The translations under genes and the position numbers were made by a program. Below are positions 23,615 to 31,342 of a stretch of DNA of 33,427 nucleotides, in pieces. Below the pieces are notes generated by a model that worked only from the letters and a program-made list of their open reading frames with translations, was not told where the DNA came from and did no database searches. Numbering within the stretch: position 1 is the first letter of the stretch; every line of letters starts with the position of its first letter. Source of the DNA: Alcanivorax sp. (GTDB taxonomy: Bacteria > Pseudomonadota > Gammaproteobacteria > Pseudomonadales > Alcanivoracaceae); the NCBI RefSeq assembly GCF_014762765.1, contig NZ_JABURH010000165.1, positions 8,941 to 42,367 of the forward strand, read 5' to 3'.

Positions 23615-25310
23615 ATCCGAAATGCGGTTGCTGCATGAGGCCGCCGCCGATTTTGCCAAAGCCCATCCCGAGCAGGCCAGGATGCTGAACCTGGCCGAAG
23701 TCCGTGACCGTGATCCCTATGTGGAGCGTTTGCTGGAAGGAATGGCATTTATCGCTGCACAGATACGCACCCGTATTGATGACAGCGAAACGGCTATCAG
23801 TGAGCAACTGCTGGAGCAGTTATGCCCCGGCCAGTTACGCGGGTATGCCAGCCGAACGGTGATGAACTTTACTCCGGACGCCAATGCTCAGGGTGGCAAG
23901 AGCCTGCCGACTGGCAGCATGATCCGCTCCGCTCCGGTGGGGGAGGGCAGGCAGCAATGTCACTTTTCCACGTTGGCTGACTTACAGATTCTGCCATTGC
24001 AGGTCAGCGGCGTTCAGACCCGCGAAACCGGTAATGGCAGTACTGAACTGACCCTGACGTTGGCCCATGCCGGCGCCGGTAATCTGGCGGATCTGGATCT
24101 GTCTGCTCTGGACGTTTACCTGCACTGCGACGCGGCGCTGGCGCTGGCGCTGTGTCATGGCCTCAGCCGCCCGAAGGGTAAGCTGAGGTTTTCGGTGGAT
24201 GGTACATCCTGTGGTGAACTGGACGCCGCAGATGTCAGCATGCCGTACCTGGAGGAGTTGTCCCATACCGGCCATCACCGCGGGCTCCCCGGTTTTTCTC
24301 TGCTGCAGGATTACTTTGCCTGGCGGGAACGGTTTTTCTTTATTCGTATTGCCGGCCTGTCGCAACTGACCTTCCCGGACAAGGGGCGTGAATGCCAGTT
24401 GCAAGTAGAGCTACCTTTGCAGCTGCCAGCAGAACATCAACTCAAGAGCGAGCATTTTCAGCTTAACTGTGTGCCGGCCATCAATCTGTACGAGCTGGAT
24501 GCGGACCCCATCGATGTGGATCAGAAACGGGCGGAGTACCGTTTTCTGCCGGATCAGAAATACCCGGATACGGTGGTGCTGCATGAAATTCTTTCGTTGA
24601 CTGGCCGCGATCATCGCAGTTCCCGGCTTACCGACTACCAGCCTTTCTACCGTGCCCATGATTTCAGTCAGGGTGAATACTGCTATCGCTTGACGCGCCG
24701 CGATCTGGGGTTGGCCACCCCTCAACCGTTTATCAGCCTGTCCGGTCCCGGCCTGATTCCGGCACAGACGCTGTCCGCCCGTGTCAGTGTCAGTGACGGC
24801 TATTTGCCGCGCCGTTATCTGGCGGAAAACCAGATTACCCGGCCCGGTGAGGGCGTGCCGTCGTCCCTGTCAATCCGCAATATCAATCGCCCCTGTAGCT
24901 ACCTGCCGTGCCCGGACAGCAGCGCCTATCGCTGGCAATTACAAGCCCTGATGCAGCTGTCCGCAGTGGGGTTGGCCAATCGCAACAGCCTGCAATCGCT
25001 GATGGGCTTGCTGGATTGGACTGACCGACAGGAAAACCAGCGTCGCCGCCAGGCCCTGCAGGAGGTGAGTGTCACGCCGGTTACCCGGATGCTCAAGGGC
25101 ATGCTCTATCGGGGCGCGGTGGTAACGGTGCAGCTCAGCCAGGGTGATTTCTTGTCGCTGGACGATATCTACCTGTTCGGCTGTGTATTGCACCGTCTTC
25201 TTAGCCAGCTTGCGCCGATCAACGAGAGCGTGGAATTGCGTGTTATCGCCCAACCGAGTCAGAAGGAGTTTGTATGGGAACCTCAGGTGGGTTGCGCGGC
25301 GCAGATGTAA
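23598..25310 (+). CDS. tssF: T6SS baseplate protein TssF
   Basis: The 570-residue protein starts MREYFESEMRLLHEAAADFAKAHPEQARMLNL and continues RDPYVERLLEGMAFIAAQIRTRIDD, the clear N-terminal signature of TssF (VI_chp_6). Mid-protein landmarks include the LQDYFAWRERFFFIRIAGL segment and NLYELDADPIDVDQKRAEYRFLPD, and the C-terminus has GSxF-like strands ending FVWEPQVGC. The ATG at 23598 lies inside the tssE end and is preceded by GGAG; the longer frame upstream is only a read-through into tssE. TssF dimers clamp TssG in baseplate wedges. The 3' end overlaps tssG by 37 bases. Confidence 0.95.
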   Translation: MREYFESEMRLLHEAAADFAKAHPEQARMLNLAEVRDRDPYVERLLEGMAFIAAQIRTRIDDSETAISEQLLEQLCPGQLRGYASRTVMNFTPDANAQGGKSLPTGSMIRSAPVGEGRQQCHFSTLADLQILPLQVSGVQTRETGNGSTELTLTLAHAGAGNLADLDLSALDVYLHCDAALALALCHGLSRPKGKLRFSVDGTSCGELDAADVSMPYLEELSHTGHHRGLPGFSLLQDYFAWRERFFFIRIAGLSQLTFPDKGRECQLQVELPLQLPAEHQLKSEHFQLNCVPAINLYELDADPIDVDQKRAEYRFLPDQKYPDTVVLHEILSLTGRDHRSSRLTDYQPFYRAHDFSQGEYCYRLTRRDLGLATPQPFISLSGPGLIPAQTLSARVSVSDGYLPRRYLAENQITRPGEGVPSSLSIRNINRPCSYLPCPDSSAYRWQLQALMQLSAVGLANRNSLQSLMGLLDWTDRQENQRRRQALQEVSVTPVTRMLKGMLYRGAVVTVQLSQGDFLSLDDIYLFGCVLHRLLSQLAPINESVELRVIAQPSQKEFVWEPQVGCAAQM

Positions 25311-26254
25311 TGCAGGGGCTGTTGCGAGCGCCCCAGCAGTTTGATTTTTCCCAGGCCATGGAGTTGCTGGAAGCCAGTGATCCGCAGGGGGCAGTGTTTG
25401 GTCAGGGACTGGAAAAAAGAGTGCGCCTGTTGCCGGATGACAACCTGGTCTTTCCGGCTTCCGATATCCGTGGCTGCCAGCAACAGTCTCCACAGTTGAC
25501 CTTGTTGATGGGCTTTTTCGGTTTGTATGGCGTTGATGCTCCGGTGCCCCATTATCTGCTCGACCGGACAACCGCCGAGGATGACGATGCCACACGCATG
25601 CGCGACTTCCTCAATATTTTCAATCCACGCTTCTATGCCCTGTTATATCGGGCCATGCAGATTTCCCGACCGGCGGCGGGGCGTTTGCCCGCTGCTTTCC
25701 GTGGCAGTGCAGATGCGCTGTCTGGCCGGCTTGGCGTAAGCAATGACCAACAAAGTGAGGCTGACAAGGACAGACGCTATTTCCCGGTAACGAAAATTCG
25801 CAGTGCCGGTGGCTTGCAAACCCTGCTGCAGGATCGTATGCCCGGCATCGGCGTGGAAGTTCAGGACCGGCAGCCCGCCTGGCAAGCCCTCGGCGAAGGC
25901 TGTGTGCTGGGCCGCAACGACTGCGCCCTGGGGGATAACGCCTTCCTCGGTGGTCAGGCCTATATGGCCAACGGCAATGTGGCCGTCCGCCTGGGACCGG
26001 TGGATTCCCGCGCCGCACAACAATTACTGCCCGGCCACAGCCAGGGCGACAACCTGAGACAACAACTGGATGACTACCTGCAAGGGCAGGTGGGGGCCGA
26101 GCTGCAAATCCGCGTGTGTCCCTCGCGGCGGCGCAGCGTGGGGCTGGGCACCGATGAACAGCGTCTGGGCTGGTCTGCCTGGCTGGGTGAGCGCCTGCAA
26201 CAGGAATATGTCATTCGCGTGGCACCGGAAACGGCGCGCAGTAACGGGAACTAA
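25274..26254 (+). CDS. tssG: T6SS baseplate protein TssG
   Basis: The 326-residue protein has the TssG order: FDFSQAMELLEAS near the start, RVRLLPDDNLVFPASDI, then LTLLMGFFGLYGVDAPVPHYLLD (the diagnostic GLxGxxxPLPxHxxD-like segment) and DFLNIFNPRFYALLYRAMQ. The LGDNAFLGGQAYMANGNVAVRLGPV region and a C-terminal strand domain follow. AAGGAG precedes the ATG, inside tssF. TssG forms the wedge core with TssF and TssE. It is followed after 15 bases by clpV. Confidence 0.94.
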   Translation: MGTSGGLRGADVMQGLLRAPQQFDFSQAMELLEASDPQGAVFGQGLEKRVRLLPDDNLVFPASDIRGCQQQSPQLTLLMGFFGLYGVDAPVPHYLLDRTTAEDDDATRMRDFLNIFNPRFYALLYRAMQISRPAAGRLPAAFRGSADALSGRLGVSNDQQSEADKDRRYFPVTKIRSAGGLQTLLQDRMPGIGVEVQDRQPAWQALGEGCVLGRNDCALGDNAFLGGQAYMANGNVAVRLGPVDSRAAQQLLPGHSQGDNLRQQLDDYLQGQVGAELQIRVCPSRRRSVGLGTDEQRLGWSAWLGERLQQEYVIRVAPETARSNGN

Positions 26255-26269
26255 CCCATGGAGGGGAAC

Positions 26270-28945
26270 ATGCAAGGTCAAACCATCCGCCGGCTGGTGG
26301 AAAAACTCAATGATACCTGTGCCCGCGCACTGGAACAGGCGGCGGTGTTCGCTGCCGCGCGCAGCGATTACGAAGTGCGCATTGAGCATGTGCTGATCAA
26401 ATTACTGGAAAGTGATCTGCGCAATGATCTGCAACTGGCATTGGCCCACAGCGACATCAGCGCCGATCAGGTGTTCGAATCGCAGATGCAGGCCCTGTCA
26501 CGGCTGCGCACTTCCAACCCGGAAAAACCGGTGTTTTCCGCCCGTCTGGTGCAATGGCTGGAACAGGCTTGGCTGGCTTCCAGCCTGTATTACCAGGGCG
26601 ACACCATTCGCAGCATCAGCCTGCTGGATGCCTTGCTGGAACTGCTGCCGCGCTTGGGCGACAACGCTTTTGCCTTGTTGGAGCCCATGTCACTGACGCA
26701 ATTGCGCGAACACTTTGCGACCTGGACGGCGGCTTCCGTAGAGCAGCCGCGCAGTGCCACGGATGTTGCCGCCGAACCGACCAGTGCCGGCGCCGCATCT
26801 CGCCCGGCAGGTGAAGAAGCGTTAAGCCAGTTCTGCCAGGATTTCACTGCCGAGGCCCGTGAAGGGCGTCTTGATCCGGTGGTTGGTCGGGGTGACGAAA
26901 TCCGTATGGCGATCGATATCCTCTGCCGCCGTCGCAAGAACAATCCGATCCTGGTGGGTGAGCCCGGGGTGGGTAAAACCGCCGTGGTGGAAGGTCTGGC
27001 CCAGCAAATCATCAACGGTGAAGTACCCGAGGCACTAAAGGATGTGCGCTTATTGGGGCTGGATCTGGGCCAGTTGCAGGCCGGGGCCAGCGTCAAAGGG
27101 GAATTCGAGCGTCGCCTGAAACAGGTGATCAGCGAAATCCAGCATTCACCCACTCCGGTGATCCTCTTTATTGATGAGGCCCACACCCTTATCGGTGCCG
27201 GCGGCGACGCCGGCCAGAACGATGCCGCCAACCTGCTCAAGCCGGCTCTGGCCCGGGGCGGCATGCGCACCATCGCTGCCACCACCTGGGCGGAGTACAA
27301 GCGCTACTTCGAACGGGATGCGGCCCTGGACCGCCGCTTTCAGCGGGTTCCGGTAGACGAACCGGATAGCGAGCGGGCGCTGCTGATGCTCAGTGGTCTG
27401 AAGAGCAAGTTTGCCGATCACCATGGCGTGCATCTGACAGACGAAGCCCTGTCTGCTGCGGTCACCTTGTCCCAGCGCTATATCACCGGTCGCCAGTTGC
27501 CGGACAAGGCCATTGATGTGCTCGATACGGCCGCTGCCCGGGTACGACTCAGCCAGGCCAGCCAGCCCCGGGGGCTGTCACAGGGCGCCGAGCGTCTGCG
27601 TTATCTGGAGCAACGGCTGACCGCCCTGCAGCAGGATCAGGCTCACGGGCTGCCTGCCGATGAACGTCTGCGCCAACAATTGACGGCAGAGCAGGATCAG
27701 GTGGCCGCCGAAATGGAAACCACCGAACAGCGCTGGCAGCAGGAACAGGCCTCCGTGGCCGCTCTGGATGGCAGTCGCGAAAAGCGCGAGACGCTGCATG
27801 CGGTGCAGGCCGGTGAGCCCATGATCCACCCGGAAGTGAATGCAGCCACGGTAGCGTCGGTCATCGCGGACTGGACCGGGGTACCGCTCGGGCGCATGCA
27901 GCGTGATGAAGTGTCGGTGCTGCGTGATCTGGAGCAGCGTCTGTCGCAGCGGGTGGTGGGTCAGGATGGCGGGCTGAGCATGCTGGCACGGACCCTGCGT
28001 GCCGCCAAGGCGGGCCTGCGAAAAAACGAAGGCCCACTGGGGGTTTTCCTGCTTGCCGGCCCCAGCGGTGTGGGCAAAACCGAAACGGCTCGCGCCCTGG
28101 CCGATGAACTGTTCGGTGGTGAACGATTCCTGGTCAGTATCAACATGAGCGAATACCAGGAAGCACATACCGTCTCCCAGCTCAAGGGCAGCCCGCCGGG
28201 GTATGTGGGGTTCGGCGAAGGCGGCGTGCTCACCGAAGCAGTGCGCCAGCGCCCGTACTCGGTGGTCCTGCTGGATGAGGTGGAAAAAGCCCACCCGGAT
28301 GTGATGAACCTGTTCTATCAGGTGTTTGATCGCGGTGTATTGCGCGATGGGGAAGGGCGGGAAATTGATTTCCGTAACACCGTTATTCTGATGACCTCTA
28401 ACCTGGGCAGCGACACCCTGCAACAGCAGGCGTTGCCACCGGAAGAAGAACCGGCGCAGGCACAGGACGATCATGCCGATAATAACGATAACGACGATGA
28501 AGAGAAGAACCCCTGGCAGGCACCAACCGATGCACAGCTGATCAGTGCCATCGAGCCGGATTTGCGCCGCCATTTCGCTGCAGCCTTGCTCGCTCGTATG
28601 CAGGCGATCCCTTTCCGGCCTCTGGATCAGGACATGCTCAATGCGGTGGTGGCCATGCGCCTGGATGCGGTAGCCCAGCGGTTGATGCAGGCCCACGGCA
28701 TTACCTTCCGGGTGGACCAGAAAGTCATGGAACAACTGTCGCGACAATGCCAGGTGGCCGAGAGCGGTGCCCGCCAGGTGGAATCCGTCATCGAGCAGCA
28801 ACTGATGCCGGGCCTGGCCCAGCAACTGCTGGGCTACATGGCCGACGACGACATGCCCGATATTCTGACCCTGGAACTGGATGAGCAGGGGCAGATCACG
28901 GCCGTCTTCGCTGACCAGCCGGTGCCGGAATCCCTGAGCGCCTGA
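26270..28945 (+). CDS. clpV: T6SS sheath-recycling ATPase ClpV (TssH)
   Basis: The 891-residue class of Clp/Hsp100 ATPase has an N-terminal double-helix domain at about 1-155 and a linker. AAA+ domain 1 has Walker A GEPGVGKT (230-237) and ILFIDEAHTLIGAGG, a short middle coiled coil follows, and AAA+ domain 2 has Walker A GPSGVGKT (597-604) and VVLLDEVEKAHPDV. A very acidic insert (about residues 723-748, rich in Glu, Asp and Asn) sits in domain 2 after TSNLGSDTLQQQ, where other ClpV proteins run directly into the next helix. ATG 26270 is chosen because GGAGGGG lies just before it; the in-frame ATG at 26258 has no such site. ClpV pulls apart contracted TssB/TssC sheath for reuse. Confidence 0.96.
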   Translation: MQGQTIRRLVEKLNDTCARALEQAAVFAAARSDYEVRIEHVLIKLLESDLRNDLQLALAHSDISADQVFESQMQALSRLRTSNPEKPVFSARLVQWLEQAWLASSLYYQGDTIRSISLLDALLELLPRLGDNAFALLEPMSLTQLREHFATWTAASVEQPRSATDVAAEPTSAGAASRPAGEEALSQFCQDFTAEAREGRLDPVVGRGDEIRMAIDILCRRRKNNPILVGEPGVGKTAVVEGLAQQIINGEVPEALKDVRLLGLDLGQLQAGASVKGEFERRLKQVISEIQHSPTPVILFIDEAHTLIGAGGDAGQNDAANLLKPALARGGMRTIAATTWAEYKRYFERDAALDRRFQRVPVDEPDSERALLMLSGLKSKFADHHGVHLTDEALSAAVTLSQRYITGRQLPDKAIDVLDTAAARVRLSQASQPRGLSQGAERLRYLEQRLTALQQDQAHGLPADERLRQQLTAEQDQVAAEMETTEQRWQQEQASVAALDGSREKRETLHAVQAGEPMIHPEVNAATVASVIADWTGVPLGRMQRDEVSVLRDLEQRLSQRVVGQDGGLSMLARTLRAAKAGLRKNEGPLGVFLLAGPSGVGKTETARALADELFGGERFLVSINMSEYQEAHTVSQLKGSPPGYVGFGEGGVLTEAVRQRPYSVVLLDEVEKAHPDVMNLFYQVFDRGVLRDGEGREIDFRNTVILMTSNLGSDTLQQQALPPEEEPAQAQDDHADNNDNDDEEKNPWQAPTDAQLISAIEPDLRRHFAAALLARMQAIPFRPLDQDMLNAVVAMRLDAVAQRLMQAHGITFRVDQKVMEQLSRQCQVAESGARQVESVIEQQLMPGLAQQLLGYMADDDMPDILTLELDEQGQITAVFADQPVPESLSA

Positions 28946-28975
28946 CGATAACCACAACACAACAAGGACAGTTCC

Positions 28976-31240
28976 ATGGGTATCGACAAGTATCTGGACC
29001 GCGCCAAAGACCTGATTGGTGACGCAGGGATTCCCTCATCGGGGAAGTCGGCACTGTCCGGCTCGGGCCTGCCTTCTGTAGATGGTGGGGGTTTGCTCAA
29101 TGGCAATATGTTGTCCGGGTTGGCTAACGGGGACGTTTCTCTGGACAGCCTGAAAGCCTCTGTTATGCAGCAGCTGGAGCAGGTCGCCGGCGGTGCCATG
29201 CAGCAATTGATGGACGCCCCCAAGTGTCGTTTCTTTATTGATGTGGCGGGCATGGGCGACGAGGCCCTGGCCGTGGAGTGTTTTGCCTCGCAGGATCTGG
29301 CGCTGTCTTCCCTGGGGCGTATGCAGGTGGAGGTGTTGGCGCGTATCGAGCCGTCGCTAGGCTCCCTGCCCGGGGAAGCGGCCACCCTGCGAGTGGAAGG
29401 AAGCGGCGGTCAACAACAGTACTTTGCCTTCATGGTGGAGGCGGTGGAGGAGCTTGGCCCCAGCCCGGAAGGCGCCCGCTTGCGCCTGCATCTGGTGTCG
29501 CCGCTGTTTACGCTGGCGCTGAATCGTCACAACCGGGTCTTTCTCAACAAGACCGTGCAGGAAATTATTGAACAGGTGCTGGAAGAAGCGAGCTTCAACG
29601 CCGATGACATCACCATCGAGTTCAGCCAGCCCCAACCTGCGCGGGCCATGACCGTCCAGTATGAAGAAAGCGACCTGGATTTTCTGGAACGGCTGCTGGC
29701 CCGTGACGGCGCCTTTTACGCCGTGGTCCATGGCGACAGCGGCCCACAATTCTACTTTCAAGATGACAGCGCGGCCCTGCAGGAAAACCTTGGCAGCGCC
29801 ATGCTGGAGTTTCATGCAGAAAGTGGCCAGGCAGCCGGCAGTGAGCGCGTGTTTCAGGTTACCCGAACGATTCGCTGGCGCAGCGGTACTTTCAATGTTT
29901 ATGACCATAACCCGGATACTCCGGATAACCCGCCCCAGGGCTATGCCGAAGGACTGGGCGGTCGGGGCGACCAGTGTCATTGGGGCGTTAACGCCGTGGA
30001 CGCGGAGCAGGGCAATGCCATGGCCCGCGTTCGCTGCGAAGTAGAAGACGTACAGCGGCAGACGGTGATCGCGCGGGCTGACACTGGCCAGTTCGTACCC
30101 GGCATGAAGCTGATCCTCGCGGGCCACCCCAGCCACGACGGCGAATGGCTGGTGGCGGCGGTGACCATTCAGGGCGATCAGCGTGTGGGCCACGCCTTCG
30201 GTCAGAACAGTGACCGTCCCGGCCTGCAAAGTGAATTGACCCTGGTGCCGGTATCCATCCCCTGGCGCAGCGCAGCGTCCTGGCAGCGGGCACCGGTTCA
30301 CGGCAGCTTTTCTGCCGTGGTGGAGGGGGATGGCAGCGATTATGCCTACCTGGATGATCAGGGCCGTTACCGTATCCGTCTTCCCTTTGATCTCAGCGAT
30401 TCACCGCAGGGGGAAGCCAGCCCGCCGGTACGCCTGATGCAACCCTACGGTGGCCCGGACAGTGGCATGCACCTACCCCTGCATGGTGGTACCGAAGTGT
30501 TGCTCAGTTGCGTCAACGGCGATATCGACCGTCCCATTATCCTTGGGGCTCTCAGTAACCCGGCCACGCCGGGGCCGGTCACCGCGTCCAACCCCAGTCA
30601 GCATATCCTGCGCACCCGCGGTGGTAACGAATTGCTGATGGAAGACCGGGCTGGCGAAGAACGCATCGAACTGTTCACCCATGAACGAAAAAACCGTTTG
30701 AGCCTGGATGCCCGGCAAGACGCCCATCAGGCAACCCTGGAAAGCGTGGAAGGGGATATGGCACTGCGTGCCGGTGGCAACATGACCACCGAAGTGGGCG
30801 GCTCGCAGGATACCCAGATTGGCGAAGATCAGACAGTGACCGTGGCCCGCCATCTCAAGTTGATGACCCAGGAAGGCGAGGTGGAGCTACAAGCCGGCTC
30901 GGACCTGCTGTTCAAGGCCGGCGACAATCTTCGCATGGCAACGGACAAGGGTGACATGACCCTGCATGCCGGCAAGGACCTGATTGCGAAAGCCGAAGCC
31001 AACTTCTCCATGGATGTGGTGTCCGGTGACGCAACAGTGGTGGTGGATAACGGCAAGCTGGGCATTGATGTACAGGGTGCCATCACGATTCGGGGTTCAG
31101 GCAGTGCGCCCATTCGGCTCAGTCAGGGCGGCGGCACCATCGAAATCACTCCCGGAGGGGATCTGATTATTGACGGCCCCAATGTGGAAATCTCCGGTGG
31201 CTCCATCAAGGTGGATGGCCAGATGGTAGGTAGTAACTAA
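28976..31240 (+). CDS. vgrG: T6SS spike protein VgrG (first copy)
   Basis: The 754-residue protein has, in order: an N-terminal extension (1 to about 83, Gly/Ser/Leu-rich with an amphipathic start) and a gp27-like domain (FFIDVAGMGDE onward) with RVFLNKTVQEIIEQVLEE and the VgrG signature QYEESDLDFLERLLARDGAFY. A gp5 OB-fold (YRIRLPFDLSDS to GGTEVLLSCVNGDIDRPIILGALSNP) follows, then a long beta-helix of short repeats ending at DGQMVGSN. There is no added enzymatic C-terminal domain, so it is a structural spike and not an evolved effector VgrG. Trimers cap the Hcp tube and usually take a PAAR tip. It lies 30 bases after clpV, closing the main operon. Confidence 0.95.
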   Translation: MGIDKYLDRAKDLIGDAGIPSSGKSALSGSGLPSVDGGGLLNGNMLSGLANGDVSLDSLKASVMQQLEQVAGGAMQQLMDAPKCRFFIDVAGMGDEALAVECFASQDLALSSLGRMQVEVLARIEPSLGSLPGEAATLRVEGSGGQQQYFAFMVEAVEELGPSPEGARLRLHLVSPLFTLALNRHNRVFLNKTVQEIIEQVLEEASFNADDITIEFSQPQPARAMTVQYEESDLDFLERLLARDGAFYAVVHGDSGPQFYFQDDSAALQENLGSAMLEFHAESGQAAGSERVFQVTRTIRWRSGTFNVYDHNPDTPDNPPQGYAEGLGGRGDQCHWGVNAVDAEQGNAMARVRCEVEDVQRQTVIARADTGQFVPGMKLILAGHPSHDGEWLVAAVTIQGDQRVGHAFGQNSDRPGLQSELTLVPVSIPWRSAASWQRAPVHGSFSAVVEGDGSDYAYLDDQGRYRIRLPFDLSDSPQGEASPPVRLMQPYGGPDSGMHLPLHGGTEVLLSCVNGDIDRPIILGALSNPATPGPVTASNPSQHILRTRGGNELLMEDRAGEERIELFTHERKNRLSLDARQDAHQATLESVEGDMALRAGGNMTTEVGGSQDTQIGEDQTVTVARHLKLMTQEGEVELQAGSDLLFKAGDNLRMATDKGDMTLHAGKDLIAKAEANFSMDVVSGDATVVVDNGKLGIDVQGAITIRGSGSAPIRLSQGGGTIEITPGGDLIIDGPNVEISGGSIKVDGQMVGSN

Positions 31241-31265
31241 AACCTTCACCCGGAACAAAAGCAGG

Positions 31266-31291
31266 GTGGGTTAGCCGCAGGCGTAACCCAC
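31266..31291. repeat. REP-like palindrome between the two vgrG genes
   Basis: GTGGGTTA-GCC, a three-base loop and GGC-G-TAACCCAC form a stem with one bulged base, flanked by GCAGG and CTACCCC. The words GTGGGTTAGCC and GGCGTAACCCAC belong to a palindromic sequence I have seen repeated between genes in many Proteobacteria. A second copy is not visible in this window. It sits 26 bases after the first vgrG stop and may act as a 3'-end barrier. Confidence 0.5.
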
Positions 31292-31342
31292 TACCCCAGG
31301 ATCGACGTAATACGCATAACCAAGCAATCAGGGAAGGCTGCG

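Noticed and set aside
27578-28960. 460-residue open frame on the minus strand opposite clpV
   Set aside because: It lies entirely within a clearly coding ClpV gene, has no family features, and is a by-product of GC-rich codon use.
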